From: an uncultured Clostridia bacterium
GTDB lineage: Bacteria > Bacillota > Clostridia > Oscillospirales > Ruminococcaceae
Assembly (NCBI GenBank): GCA_947389015.1
Contig: CANDVA010000004.1
Location: forward strand, 62,001 to 126,000
DNA length: 64,000 nucleotides
Direction of reading: 5' to 3'
The notes below the pieces were generated by a model. That model was not told the origin of the DNA. It worked only from the letters and a program-made list of their open reading frames with translations, and did no database searches. Below, in pieces: positions 30,733-40,372 of this stretch. Made by a program: the position numbers and the translations under genes. Every line of letters starts with the position of its first letter. Position 1 is the stretch's first letter.

Positions 30733-31443
30733 TCAGCCTCCAAAACCTCCGTCAACTCCCAGTACCTGCCCCGTAATAAAGCGGTTCTCTGCAAGCGAAC
30801 GCACTGCCTTAGCGACCTCGGACGGTTTTCCGAGACGGTTCAACGGTGTTTCCTCGGCAAGCTCGGCAAGCTCTTCCTCGGTAAGATGTGCGCTGTTCAT
30901 AGGGCTGTCGATCACCCCGGGAGCGACAGCGTTCACGGTTATCCCCGACATTCCCAATTCCTTAGCGAGCGCCTTTGTAAAGCCGATTACGCCCGCCTTT
31001 GCCGCCGAATACGCGACCTCGCAGGACGCGCCGCACACTCCCCAGACCGAGGAAACATTTACGACCGCGCCGCTTTTTCGATTCACCATTGACGGCGCGA
31101 CCGCACGGGTGACATTGAAAACACCAGTAAGATCAATGTCTATCATACGCCGCCAGTCCTCATAAGAGGTATCGAGAAAAGGCTTTATCAGCGATATCCC
31201 CGCATTGTTCACAAGAACGTCGATATGCCCGAATCCACGCAGAATGCCCTCAACCGCCGTATTGACGGACGATTTGTCGGCGATATTCATCCGAGCAGCC
31301 GCGCAATGAAGCCGCAAGGAAAGCTCCCGCGCTTCTTCAGCACGAGAATTATACGTGAAGATCACATCGTCAGTTTTCGCGAACTCCTCCGCAAGTGCCG
31401 AGCCGATAGCGCCCGTACCACCTGTTATCAAAACCGTGCTCAT
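30733..31443 (-). CDS. Short-chain dehydrogenase/reductase, FabG-like
   Basis: 236 residues. The NAD(P)-binding motif TGGTGAIG is at the N-terminus, NNAG near 85 and the catalytic Ser-Tyr-Lys in NVSSVWG and YSAAKAG; the end is VLGVDGGFGG. The fold and length match 3-oxoacyl-ACP reductases, but the gene is outside any fatty-acid cluster, so another carbonyl substrate is equally possible. It overlaps the clpE stop by 4 bp (ATGA). Confidence 0.88.
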   Translation of the reverse strand: MSTVLITGGTGAIGSALAEEFAKTDDVIFTYNSRAEEARELSLRLHCAAARMNIADKSSVNTAVEGILRGFGHIDVLVNNAGISLIKPFLDTSYEDWRRMIDIDLTGVFNVTRAVAPSMVNRKSGAVVNVSSVWGVCGASCEVAYSAAKAGVIGFTKALAKELGMSGITVNAVAPGVIDSPMNSAHLTEEELAELAEETPLNRLGKPSEVAKAVRSLAENRFITGQVLGVDGGFGG

Positions 31444-33794
31444 TCCACGGTCACAACGATCTCGCCGTCCTTAGCGGTGATATCCACCTTGGCGAGCGTT
31501 TTCTCGCTGTTGTCGATGAGCAGCTCGGCAATCTTGTCCTCAATATCGGAGCGTATCACGCGGCGGATATCTCGTCCGCCGAACTTGCCGCCATACGCTT
31601 TTTTAGCTATCGCAGCATAAGTCTCCTCGGAAATATTGAGCACAAGACCCTTTTCGTCAAGGGGCGCACGGAGATCTTCAAGGTTGAGCTTGGCGATCTT
31701 GGCATAGCTCTCCTCTGTAAGCGGCGCGAACGCAACTATCTCGTCAACACGCGCCATAAACTCGGGTCTGAGGAAGTCGCGCAAGCCCTTCATAACACGC
31801 TCGCGACTCATATCCTCCTGAGTTTTTGAGAAGCCGATTCCGTTCATACCGCCGGTCGAACCCGCATTTGAGGTCATAGCGATTATCGTATTCTCAAAGC
31901 TTACGTTACGCCCGTGTGAATCGGTGATCTTGCCCTCGTCAAGAATTTGCAGCAGAATATTCATTACGTCGGGGTGCGCCTTTTCGATCTCGTCAAACAG
32001 AATAACAGAATACGGCTTTCTGCGGACGCGCTCGGTGAGTTGTCCAGCCTCGTCGTATCCGACATATCCGGGAGGCGAACCGATTATTTTCGACACGCTG
32101 TGCTTCTCCATATACTCCGACATATCCAGACGAATAAGCGGGTCGACCGTATCGAACATTTCCTTTGCAAGCACCTTTACAAGCTCGGTCTTGCCCACAC
32201 CCGTGGGACCTACGAAAATAAACGACGCGGGTCTGCGACGGTCTGAAAGCTGTATGCGGCTGCGCTTTATCGCCTTGGCAACAAGCTCGCACGCCTCGTC
32301 CTGACCGATTATCTTAGCTTTAAGATTATCCTCGAGCTCCGCCATTCGCTTGAATTCGGTCTCCTGTATCTTGTTAGCGGGAATTCCCGTCCACAGCTCG
32401 ATAACCTTGGACAAGTCTTCCATGCTGACATAAACGTTTTCGGCGTCTTCCTTTAACCCGTCTATCTTCTTCTCGTTCTGCGCGATAGTGGTTTTAAGCT
32501 CCGCGAGCCGCGCGTAATCGATATTGGAATCCTCGGCAAGCTCGCTCTCCTCACGTTTCTGAGCTGCAAGCTCCATTTTCATCTTCTCATATTCTGTAAT
32601 TTCCGGGCTGCCGAGCGACGCGCACGCGCACGCCTCGTCAAGCAGGTCGATTGCCTTATCGGGCAAAAAACGGTCATTTATATAGCGCTCGGACAGAACC
32701 GCGCACATTTTCACGATCTCATCGGATACGTGAACCCTATGATGTTCCTCGTAATACTGCTTTATGCCGCCGAGAAGAGTTACCGTCTCATCTATCGTCG
32801 GCTCGTTTACTGTAACGGGCTGAAAACGGCGCTCCAACGCGCTGTCCTTTTCGATATGCTTGCGGTACTCGGCAAAGGTCGTCGCGCCGATGACCTGCAG
32901 TTCGCCGCGTGAAAGCGCAGGCTTAAAAATGTTCGCGGCATTCATTGAGCCCTCGGAGTCACCGCCCGTGCCGACAAGATTATGCACCTCGTCAACAAAC
33001 AGCATAACATTGCCCGCGTTCTTCACCTCGTCGATAAGCGACTTCACGCGGCTCTCGAACTGTCCGCGGAACTGAGTACCCGCAACAAGCGCGGTAAGAT
33101 CAAGCAGATACAGCTCCTTTCCCTGAAGTCTGAACGGCACGTCGCCGCTCGCGAGCTTCAGCGCGATACCCTCCGCGATCGCGGTCTTTCCGACACCGGG
33201 CTCGCCTATCAGACAGGGATTGTTCTTGGTACGGCGGGAAAGTATCTGCAATACTCGATATATCTCCTTTTCGCGACCGACGATAGTGTCTATCTTGCCC
33301 TCCTTGGCGCGTCGGGTGAGATTGGTGCAGTACGTCTCAAGACACTTGCGCTTTTTATCGGGCTTTTCGGGCTTTTTGCGCGGCTTCTTCTCCTGTGTGG
33401 TATCATCTTTATCGGAGCCGAACAGATTTTTCAGGAAATTCGGCATAGTACCTGCGCCGCCGCGTTCAAAAAGACTATCCTCGTCCTTGCTGTCCTTGGA
33501 GCTCTCAAATACGATCTCATCATCGTCGTCGCTGTCGTCATCATCATCTTTGCCGATACCAAACTGCTTAAGCATATCGTTATCAACGATACCGTCCTCG
33601 CCGAACAGTGAATCAACAGCGCTGTCAAAATCCTCCTCGGATATGCCCATCTGCTGTAAATATTCGTTAACCTGCGGCAAACCGAGCTCCTTCGCACAGT
33701 TAAGGCACAGCCCCTCACTCTTGCGCTCGCTGCCGCTCATGGTGGAGATAAACATCACCGCGGGACGCTTCTTGCATCTTGAACACATCATCAT
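31440..33794 (-). CDS. clpE: ClpE-type AAA+ unfoldase with an N-terminal zinc finger
   Basis: 784 residues. Cys4, Cys7, Cys30 and Cys33 form the treble-clef zinc finger that marks ClpE and McsA. An acidic Asp/Ser linker (about 80-110) and a basic Lys/Pro stretch (135-150) precede two AAA+ modules: GEPGVGKT near 200 with LFVDEVHNLVGTG, and GPTGVGKTE near 525 with VILFDEIEKAHP. It unfolds proteins for ClpP. Upstream ATG codons are tandem at 33794-33786 behind AAGGGTG. No CtsR-type operator is visible, and it sits inside an operon 27 bp after cvpA rather than alone. Confidence 0.92.
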   Translation of the reverse strand: MMMCSRCKKRPAVMFISTMSGSERKSEGLCLNCAKELGLPQVNEYLQQMGISEEDFDSAVDSLFGEDGIVDNDMLKQFGIGKDDDDDSDDDDEIVFESSKDSKDEDSLFERGGAGTMPNFLKNLFGSDKDDTTQEKKPRKKPEKPDKKRKCLETYCTNLTRRAKEGKIDTIVGREKEIYRVLQILSRRTKNNPCLIGEPGVGKTAIAEGIALKLASGDVPFRLQGKELYLLDLTALVAGTQFRGQFESRVKSLIDEVKNAGNVMLFVDEVHNLVGTGGDSEGSMNAANIFKPALSRGELQVIGATTFAEYRKHIEKDSALERRFQPVTVNEPTIDETVTLLGGIKQYYEEHHRVHVSDEIVKMCAVLSERYINDRFLPDKAIDLLDEACACASLGSPEITEYEKMKMELAAQKREESELAEDSNIDYARLAELKTTIAQNEKKIDGLKEDAENVYVSMEDLSKVIELWTGIPANKIQETEFKRMAELEDNLKAKIIGQDEACELVAKAIKRSRIQLSDRRRPASFIFVGPTGVGKTELVKVLAKEMFDTVDPLIRLDMSEYMEKHSVSKIIGSPPGYVGYDEAGQLTERVRRKPYSVILFDEIEKAHPDVMNILLQILDEGKITDSHGRNVSFENTIIAMTSNAGSTGGMNGIGFSKTQEDMSRERVMKGLRDFLRPEFMARVDEIVAFAPLTEESYAKIAKLNLEDLRAPLDEKGLVLNISEETYAAIAKKAYGGKFGGRDIRRVIRSDIEDKIAELLIDNSEKTLAKVDITAKDGEIVVTVE

Positions 33795-33821
33795 AATATC
33801 ACCCTTACTTTCTATATAAAA

Positions 33822-34850
33822 TTATGTCAGAAAATTCAAAAAATTAACATCATAGACCCGCTTGAAGATGAACGTGGAATCTATCGCCGTTTGATTGAAC
33901 AGTATAGCGTTTCCTCCGCACAGAGACACGATAAACCGCGTCACCAGACAGATCACGAACACCGCGACTATTCCCTCGCACAATCCCGCAAGCGCACCCG
34001 CGAGAGCGTTCGCCTTACCTATTACGGGCATCTTGTTGATCACCTTTGTGAGGTTAGCGACAATGCCGAGCACTATCGTGACGATCGAGAAAATCAATAT
34101 AAACGCGACAGTACGGATTATTATCAGGCAATTCGGTTCGATTATACCGTCAACTATTGCTCCTCTTATACTGTCCTTGGTATCGATCATCGTAAGCGCC
34201 AGCGTCCGCGCCGCGTTCACTCCCATAGTGTCGGAGGCTGTAACGCCGCTTATGATCGGAATATATTTACTCAACAGCTCGGCGACGTCGTTAAATCCCT
34301 TAAAATCCTCGCGCTGTACAAGCTGAACCGCGACTGCCTGTGCCGTCACAAGCTTTCCGAGACCGTATTTCTCGATATCGTCCATTGTGAAATCGGCAGT
34401 CTTTGCGTTCACGGAGGTAATATCAATTTCCTCGTTCAGCCCGACAGCCTTTAGATCGTCGATATTCAGACCCGTTTTCGAGAAGTCCACATCGGACAGA
34501 TCGAAAACCGCCTTGCCCGTGCCCGCGTAATCGGGAGTTATCTCCGTAACGGACTTTCCCGATATCTCAACCTTGGTAAAATCAATATCGGGTATGCCAC
34601 CCAGCTTCATAGAACGCAGACCCTCGTCTATCGCGCTGTCTATCTGATCCGTAAGCGGCTTTTCTATAAAATTTCCGTAAACCGCTTCGGCAATAGGCTT
34701 ACTGAATATCATAGCACACGCGAACGCCGCAATCACAGCCACCATTCCGAGAATCACTTTTGCGAAGCCATTCTTCCAGCCCGCAAAGAAAAATCCCGCC
34801 ACGACAGCCACGACAGCCACGTCAAATACTATTGCAAATTCTTGTCCCAT
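33822..34850 (-). CDS. CvpA-family membrane protein
   Basis: 342 residues. The N-terminal CvpA segment (VFDVAVVAVVAGFFFAGWKNGFAKVILGMVAVI) and three further membrane helices (about 28-48, 250-275, 292-318) surround a large hydrophilic insert (about 60-235) that is absent from the ~160-residue Escherichia CvpA. The family is linked to colicin V production and envelope integrity, with no known reaction. GGGGAG precedes ATG 34850, 10 bp after the DUF5711 gene. Confidence 0.8.
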   Translation of the reverse strand: MGQEFAIVFDVAVVAVVAGFFFAGWKNGFAKVILGMVAVIAAFACAMIFSKPIAEAVYGNFIEKPLTDQIDSAIDEGLRSMKLGGIPDIDFTKVEISGKSVTEITPDYAGTGKAVFDLSDVDFSKTGLNIDDLKAVGLNEEIDITSVNAKTADFTMDDIEKYGLGKLVTAQAVAVQLVQREDFKGFNDVAELLSKYIPIISGVTASDTMGVNAARTLALTMIDTKDSIRGAIVDGIIEPNCLIIIRTVAFILIFSIVTIVLGIVANLTKVINKMPVIGKANALAGALAGLCEGIVAVFVICLVTRFIVSLCGGNAILFNQTAIDSTFIFKRVYDVNFLNFLT

Positions 34851-34860
34851 ATTACTCCCC

Positions 34861-35994
34861 TCAGAATTCTACTCTCTGCACTTTATTATAACCCAGCAGA
34901 TAGGCACAGTTGTTTATTATTTTTACATCAGAATACACGTCGTCCAGATCCTTTGACTTTACAGCCTCCAGCATTGAATTATAGACCAAGAGCTTGCTTC
35001 CGCTGAGAATATACAGATTTCCCTTGCAAACGTCAAACGCCGTTACCGCATCTGGCGTGATAGCAGCTGCGACCTCAAGCCCTTTTCCGTAAGCGACTGC
35101 GATCTCGCCGTTCGAGCCCGCGTCGTGGAACATAATAACGCGTGTACCGTCCGTATCGGCAACGCCTACGACCTGCCTTGAAAACTCTGTCTCGGCGCTT
35201 ATTTCGCCCGTCTGCTCATCAAGAAGATACGCACCGCCGCTTGTCACAACATAAACTCCGTCGTCACAGTGCTCCAGTGAAAACGAGATATCGCTGCTTA
35301 GCGACGTTCGCCAGCTCTCGCTCTCCGCGTTATCAATGTCGAATTTCACCACGCTCGTTCTGAGATCGCCGCCGCTTTCTCCGACAACGGTCACGAAAAA
35401 GCTGTTGTCATTGGGACCGAAACACACCTGCATTATCTTTTCATCGGGAGACGCCCAGCGGAATATCTGCCTGCCCTCCCCATTGAATATGTACAAATAG
35501 TTGGAATATCTCGACGAGGTGGTGACCACCGCGCTGCGCTCCATCGTGCCTATCTTCGCGAATACGATGCTGTCGTCCATTGTCTTGGAAAAAAGCTCGG
35601 ACGTTCTCGAAAATACCTTGAGATCAAGCCCGTTCTTGTCAAATACGAGCGTTCTGCGGTCATTTGAGTTTGCCGCGGGATTCTGAAAACCGTGCTGAAA
35701 GCTTGACAGCTCCGCACCGACCGCATTGTAGGTGTACAGATACGTATCTGTCAGCAGGTAGAAATTTTCCCCCAGCTCGCCCATTACATATCCCGTACTT
35801 CCCGGCAGCAAAACGGGAAACCCTCCCTCGCCGGGATTAAGCACCACATCTTTAAAAGGAGCGATCAATGTTTTCCAATTAGCGGCGATCAGTATAACGA
35901 CCACCATAACTACAAGAAATATAACTCCCCGCACCGCAAGCCTGCTTCGTTTTCGCTTCTTGCGGAATTTATTCATATCGTTTCGTTCGTCCAT
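34861..35994 (-). CDS. DUF5711-type membrane-anchored beta-propeller-like protein
   Basis: 377 residues. A very basic N-terminus (KFRKKRKRSRLAVRG) is followed by one membrane helix (about 22-42) and an extracellular region of repeated short beta segments (e.g. YVMGELGENFYLLTDTYLYTYN, LEHCDDGVYVVTSGGAYLLDEQ), consistent with the DUF5711 propeller. The function is unknown. ATG 35994 has GGAG about 12 bases upstream; an in-frame ATG 18 bases downstream lacks a site. It is the first gene of a five-gene operon. Confidence 0.75.
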   Translation of the reverse strand: MDERNDMNKFRKKRKRSRLAVRGVIFLVVMVVVILIAANWKTLIAPFKDVVLNPGEGGFPVLLPGSTGYVMGELGENFYLLTDTYLYTYNAVGAELSSFQHGFQNPAANSNDRRTLVFDKNGLDLKVFSRTSELFSKTMDDSIVFAKIGTMERSAVVTTSSRYSNYLYIFNGEGRQIFRWASPDEKIMQVCFGPNDNSFFVTVVGESGGDLRTSVVKFDIDNAESESWRTSLSSDISFSLEHCDDGVYVVTSGGAYLLDEQTGEISAETEFSRQVVGVADTDGTRVIMFHDAGSNGEIAVAYGKGLEVAAAITPDAVTAFDVCKGNLYILSGSKLLVYNSMLEAVKSKDLDDVYSDVKIINNCAYLLGYNKVQRVEF

Positions 35995-36086
35995 TGGCAA
36001 GATGATACTCCTATCCCCGATACAACATTCACTTTTCTGTATATATACGAAATACCGTCGGTTCAATGTCAGCGGTTTATCTTTAT

Positions 36087-36116
36087 ATTATACCACATTC
36101 ATCCCCGTTTCGTCAA
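36087..36116 (-). promoter_or_regulatory. Promoter of the DUF5711-cvpA-clpE operon
   Basis: Minus strand TTGACG (36111-36116), 18 bases, TATAAT (36087-36092), in the gap after truA. Confidence 0.65.
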
Positions 36117-36143
36117 GTCCCGTGTAAAGGGCTTTATTATGCG

Positions 36144-37151
36144 TTATCTGTGCGGATGAGCGGTAATTATCGTGTAGCTGTTGGCGTTAATTGTGATAGT
36201 ACACCCCGCCGCTACCGCATAGTAGTTTTTCCCTTTTTTGGTAACAACCGTCTCCTCGCGGTTAAGCTTTCTCCTGCACCAATCGACGATCATATCCGTT
36301 TTAAGATACATATTCCGCTTTACGCGCTCCCTGCCCGCCGCTGTAACACGCAGCTTGGGAAGATTCTTGAGGAGTATCTCACGGTAGTCCTCGTCTGTCT
36401 GAGCCTCGTCGTAGGATACCTCGCTGAGGTATAGTCCTTCGGGAGGGAGCGTCTTTCCCGCGTATGCTCGGTTTCCCGTTTCGAGCGCCGTGCGGATATC
36501 GTCAAGATTAAGCCTGCCCTCGCTCGCGTAGATAAGCGTACCCGCGACTATCCTCACCATATTGTACAGAAAGCCGTTTCCGCGTATTCTGATCTCGCAA
36601 ACTCCGCCACTGAGCGAAACGTCAAGCGAATAGATCGTCCTGACCGTGGTCTTGACCCTCGTCTTTCCTTCCGCACGGCAGAACGCCGAGAAGTCGTGCT
36701 CCCCGATAAGGAGCGCCGCAGCGTCGTTCATTTTTCCGACATCCAACGGATACGGATAATGATACGCCAGCTTCTGCAAAAATACGTCGCGTGTGGGCTT
36801 GTTGTTTATCAAATACACATATTCCTTGGCTTTTGTGCAGTATCTCGCGTGAAATTCCTCATCAGCGTCCTCACAGGACAATACCGCGATATTGTCGGGC
36901 AAAAGCGTGTTCATTCCCTTTATAAAGCCGTCGCAAGGTATACTACTGTCGATATGCACATTAAAGCAGAACCGCCTTGCGTGAACACCCGTATCGGTAC
37001 GCGAGCAGCCGTATATCGTCGGCGGCTCGGTTTTCAGCAGCCTGCCTATCGCCTTTTCGACGACCTCCTGAACGGTTACGGCGTTGTCCTGACGCTGAAA
37101 GCCGTGATAATCCGCGCCGTTATACGCGATAAAAACCTTTAAATTACGCAT
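36144..37151 (-). CDS. truA: tRNA pseudouridine synthase TruA fused to a DUF3781-like domain
   Basis: 335 residues. Residues 1-255 are TruA, which makes pseudouridine 38-40 in the tRNA anticodon arm: FIAYNGADYHGFQRQ, catalytic Asp53 in CSRTDTGVHA, and RGNGFLYNMVRIVAGTL. TruA usually ends near 245-265. Here about 70 more residues follow (RVKRNMYLKTDMIVDWCRRK..NANSYTIITAHPHR), which look like DUF3781, a family otherwise seen as small separate proteins. The gene is 10 bp downstream of ecfT, the common firmicute order. GGAGG precedes ATG 37151. Confidence 0.92.
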   Translation of the reverse strand: MRNLKVFIAYNGADYHGFQRQDNAVTVQEVVEKAIGRLLKTEPPTIYGCSRTDTGVHARRFCFNVHIDSSIPCDGFIKGMNTLLPDNIAVLSCEDADEEFHARYCTKAKEYVYLINNKPTRDVFLQKLAYHYPYPLDVGKMNDAAALLIGEHDFSAFCRAEGKTRVKTTVRTIYSLDVSLSGGVCEIRIRGNGFLYNMVRIVAGTLIYASEGRLNLDDIRTALETGNRAYAGKTLPPEGLYLSEVSYDEAQTDEDYREILLKNLPKLRVTAAGRERVKRNMYLKTDMIVDWCRRKLNREETVVTKKGKNYYAVAAGCTITINANSYTIITAHPHR

Positions 37152-37161
37152 TTTACCTCCG

Positions 37162-37974
37162 TTACGGTATAACGTGAATACAGTTCAGCACGATTATTCC
37201 CGCAAACAGCGCGAGCATTATAGCGATGGCAACATAATCCCTCGGCGCTGTCTTGAGCTGACGCAAACGCGTTCTTCCCTCGCCGCCGTGATAGCAGCGG
37301 CACTCCATTGCCGTAGCAAGCTCGTTCGCACGCTTAAACGCGGAAACGAATAGAGGTATCAGCACAGGCACGAGCGACTTCGCTTTCTTCATAAGTCCGC
37401 CCGTGTCAAGCTCCGCACCGCGCGCCTTCTGCGCGGACATTATCTTATCCGTCTCCTCAACCAGCGTCGGGATAAAGCGAAGTGCTATCGTCATCATCAT
37501 CGACAGCTCGTGAACGGGAAATCTCACCTTTTTAAGCGGCGACAGCAACCGTTCAATAGCATCCGTAAGCATTATCGGAGAAGTCGTATACGTCAACAGC
37601 GACATACCTATAATCAACGCGGGTATGCGCAAAAGTATGAACAGCGTCGTCCGTATGCCCTCGGGATATATCGAAATAATCCACCACTTAAACAGCGGCT
37701 CCTCGCCCGTTATAAACAAGATATTAAGCACACCCGTAAACAGCATAAGCGGCAAAATCGGCTTGATACTTTTAAGTATCATTATCAGTTTAATACGCGA
37801 AAGCAAATAGCAGATCACCATAAACAAAATGCCGACCAGCAGTCCCGTAAAGGTCTGCGAGCTAAACAGTATCACCAAATACAATATATCCAGAAGCAGC
37901 TTTACACGGCTGTCCATTTTGTGAATAACGGACGTTCCCGGGAAGTACTGCCCTATCGTAATATCCTTTATCAT
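37162..37974 (-). CDS. ecfT: ECF transporter transmembrane subunit
   Basis: 270 residues with six or so membrane helices and the two EcfT coupling motifs in the cytoplasmic loops ([10 protein letters not shown] and [14 protein letters not shown], the A-R-G type). EcfT links the substrate-specific S-component to the ATPases for vitamin or metal uptake. The start overlaps the ecfA stop by 4 bp (ATGA), implying coupled synthesis. S-components are not nearby, as usual for group II ECF systems. Confidence 0.93.
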   Translation of the reverse strand: MIKDITIGQYFPGTSVIHKMDSRVKLLLDILYLVILFSSQTFTGLLVGILFMVICYLLSRIKLIMILKSIKPILPLMLFTGVLNILFITGEEPLFKWWIISIYPEGIRTTLFILLRIPALIIGMSLLTYTTSPIMLTDAIERLLSPLKKVRFPVHELSMMMTIALRFIPTLVEETDKIMSAQKARGAELDTGGLMKKAKSLVPVLIPLFVSAFKRANELATAMECRCYHGGEGRTRLRQLKTAPRDYVAIAIMLALFAGIIVLNCIHVIP

Positions 37975-39737
37975 TTGTCCTGTCCTTTTATCAGGGACAG
38001 CAGTCTCTGCGCCGCCCTGTCCGTTGTATATATATCGTTTCCTATGTCAATGCCCTTTTCGCGAAGCCTGTGCGACAAGCGTGTTATCTGCGGCACATCG
38101 AGACCTATTGAGACCAACTCGTCGGTGCGCTCGAATACCTTGTCCGTCTCATCGTAGCAGAACACCTTGCCCTTGTTCATAACGAGCACTTTGGTCGCGA
38201 ATTTAACGATATCCTCCATTGAGTGTGATACTAACAGCACCGTTTTGCCCGAATGCTCGTGCCAGCGCCTTATCAGCGACAATATCTTATCCCTGCCCTT
38301 AGGGTCAAGACCCGCCGCGGGTTCGTCGAGTATCAGCACCTCGGGATCCATAGCCATCACGCCCGCGAGCGCAACTCTACGCTGTTGACCGCCCGAGAGC
38401 TCGAACGGGGACTTTTCCAGCAAATGGGATATTCCCATGCTCTCGGCAGCCGACTTGACTCGCGCGTCAAGCTCATCGCCCGTCAAGCCCATATTTTTCG
38501 GACCGTAGGCGATATCCTTGGAGACCGTTTCCTCGAAAAGCTGATGCTCCGAGTACTGAAACACGATACCGACCTTAAAACGGATATCGCGTATATTAAC
38601 GTCCTTGCTCCAGATGTCCTTGCCGTCAATGAAAACAAGCCCCGAGGTAGGCTTTACCAAACCGTTAAAGTGTTGTATCAGCGTGGATTTTCCGCTGCCC
38701 GTATGCCCGATAATGCCGACGAACTCCGCCTTCTTTACGGTAAGACTCACGTCATCGACCGCGGTTTTCTCAAACGGCGTGCCTATACTGTATTTATAGG
38801 TGAGGTTTTCCAGCCGCGCCGCTTCCTCTCCGCTGCCGATAAGCTTTGCGGCAACGGTCTTGGTCATATCGGCGGTCTTGCTTCTGAGCGGCAGCATTTC
38901 AATAGCCTCGGCGCATTCGTCCTCGAAAATAATTTCCTCGGAAATACTTACGCCGTTTTTCCTCAACATTTCGCACAGCTCCGTCACCTGCGGCACGTCA
39001 AGCCCTACGGCTCTCAGCTCGTCCGCGCGAGCGAATATCTTCCGAGGAACGTCGTCCATAAGCACCGAGCCCTTGTCCATAACGACTACGCGGTCTGCCT
39101 GCGCAGCCTCGTCCATATAGTGCGTTATCAGGATAACGGTGATACCGTGCTCTCTGTTGAGCCGCTTGATCGTTTTCATGACCTCTCGTCTGCCCTTGGG
39201 GTCGAGCATCGCGGTAGGCTCGTCCATGACAATACAGCGCGGCTGCATGGCGATAATTCCCGCAATGGCGATTCGCTGCTTCTGCCCACCCGAAAGCTGA
39301 TGCGGCGCGTGCTCGCGGAATTCGTACATATCCACCTGCTTCAACGCGTCGTCGACCCGCACGCGTATCTCCTCGGGCGGCACTCCGAGATTTTCGGGCG
39401 CAAACGCCACGTCCTCCTCGACGATAGTCGCGACAAGTTGATTATCGGGATTCTGAAACACCATTCCGACCGTCTGTCGTATGTCGAACAGCCTGTCCTC
39501 GTCGGCGGTGTCAATACCGTCGACCGTCACCTTTCCCGAGGTCGGCGTGAGTATCGCATTAAAGTGCTTCGCAAGCGTCGACTTACCGCAGCCGTTATGC
39601 CCGAGCACAGCCAGAAACTGCCCCTCGGGAACGCTCAGCGAGACGTTTCTCAGCGCAGATGACTGCTCGATTATCTTGCCATCGTCATCTCGGAGGATAT
39701 AATCGTAGCATAGATTTTCCGTTTTTATAATGTCCAA
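37971..39737 (-). CDS. ecfA: Fused EcfA1-EcfA2 double ATPase of the ECF transporter
   Basis: 588 residues holding two complete ABC ATPase units in one chain: Walker [11 protein letters not shown] with [13 protein letters not shown] and [11 protein letters not shown] in the first (about 8-280), and [10 protein letters not shown] with [13 protein letters not shown] and [11 protein letters not shown] in the second (about 318-588). Most firmicutes encode the two ATPases as separate adjacent genes. Each half has the ECF C-terminal segment VGLDVPQ/IGLDVPQ. The likely start is TTG 39737, eight bases after AAAGAGGT; ATG 39785 lies at the predicted transcription start and has no ribosome-binding site. 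Confidence 0.92.
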   Translation of the reverse strand: MDIIKTENLCYDYILRDDDGKIIEQSSALRNVSLSVPEGQFLAVLGHNGCGKSTLAKHFNAILTPTSGKVTVDGIDTADEDRLFDIRQTVGMVFQNPDNQLVATIVEEDVAFAPENLGVPPEEIRVRVDDALKQVDMYEFREHAPHQLSGGQKQRIAIAGIIAMQPRCIVMDEPTAMLDPKGRREVMKTIKRLNREHGITVILITHYMDEAAQADRVVVMDKGSVLMDDVPRKIFARADELRAVGLDVPQVTELCEMLRKNGVSISEEIIFEDECAEAIEMLPLRSKTADMTKTVAAKLIGSGEEAARLENLTYKYSIGTPFEKTAVDDVSLTVKKAEFVGIIGHTGSGKSTLIQHFNGLVKPTSGLVFIDGKDIWSKDVNIRDIRFKVGIVFQYSEHQLFEETVSKDIAYGPKNMGLTGDELDARVKSAAESMGISHLLEKSPFELSGGQQRRVALAGVMAMDPEVLILDEPAAGLDPKGRDKILSLIRRWHEHSGKTVLLVSHSMEDIVKFATKVLVMNKGKVFCYDETDKVFERTDELVSIGLDVPQITRLSHRLREKGIDIGNDIYTTDRAAQRLLSLIKGQDK

Positions 39738-39790
39738 GTTCTCAAACCTCTTTTGTCCTATCTTTATTTGGATATAGCCATACATTTTAT

Positions 39791-39820
39791 ATTATACACC
39801 AAACCACATATATAAGTCAA
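39791..39820 (-). promoter_or_regulatory. Promoter of ecfA-ecfT-truA
   Basis: Minus strand TTGACT (39815-39820), 18 bases, TATAAT (39791-39796). The predicted transcript start lies close to ATG 39785, which supports the downstream TTG start of ecfA. Confidence 0.65.
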
Positions 39821-39832
39821 GTGAAAATTTGA

Positions 39833-39868
39833 TAAAAAAATGATGTCAAGCACTTTTGCTTAACATCA
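39833..39868 (-). terminator. Terminator of the long leftward ruv-region run
   Basis: TGATGTCAAGCA (39841-39852) and TGCTTAACATCA (39857-39868) pair with one mismatch; the minus strand continues with seven T. Confidence 0.8.
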
Positions 39869-39931
39869 CAATATCTCTGTACAACATAAATCAAGTATAT
39901 CTTTAGTAATTTACCTAAAACCTCTGTGCCA

Positions 39932-40360
39932 TTATTCGGTAAAATCTATTTCATAGCGCGACCCGTGTGAAAGCAAAAATCCGTCCGTCAGTTCAACGCA
40001 TAAAATACGCGTGTTTTCATCGCTGAAGTCATTGTGACCGTTATCTATCCATTCGGCAAAGGCTTCTCTCAGCTTTTTCGCGATAACGGCATTTTCAGAC
40101 TTACCGAAATATCCAAGGTCTATGCCTCTGCCGTGCGCGCTGAACCAGTCCCCCGAAATCGCGGCAACGGGATTTTTCTCCAACTGCCTCATCTTCCCCG
40201 AATATTTGTGAGTAATTATATAAAACGCCCCGTTTTCATAGTATGCGTTTACATACCGAACGTACGGAACGCCGCCGTCGACGGTAGCCAAAGCGATAAC
40301 GTTATCCTTGCCAAAGCGCTCCGTCAATATTTTTTTCGTGACCTCATTTAACTTTTCCAT
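39932..40360 (-). CDS. Pyridoxamine 5'-phosphate oxidase-like FMN-binding protein
   Basis: 142 residues of the split-barrel flavin fold: IALATVDGGVPYVRYVNAYYENGAFYIIT and HKYSGKMRQLEKNPVAAIS are typical of small PNPOx-like proteins of anaerobes. These usually bind FMN and reduce unknown substrates; true PdxH activity is unlikely given the length. AAGGAGG precedes ATG 40360. It is 12 bp from the upstream methyltransferase gene and is the last gene before a strong terminator. Confidence 0.82.
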   Translation of the reverse strand: MEKLNEVTKKILTERFGKDNVIALATVDGGVPYVRYVNAYYENGAFYIITHKYSGKMRQLEKNPVAAISGDWFSAHGRGIDLGYFGKSENAVIAKKLREAFAEWIDNGHNDFSDENTRILCVELTDGFLLSHGSRYEIDFTE

Positions 40361-40372
40361 ATACCGACCTCC

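Noticed and set aside
33795-33830. CtsR or CIRCE operator before clpE
   Set aside because: No matching heptad or inverted repeat in the 27-bp gap to cvpA or ahead of the operon; clpE seems to be expressed with its operon.
38253-39662. 469-codon open frame on the plus strand
   Set aside because: Antisense of the double EcfA ATPase; composition typical of a codon-bias shadow, no start signal.
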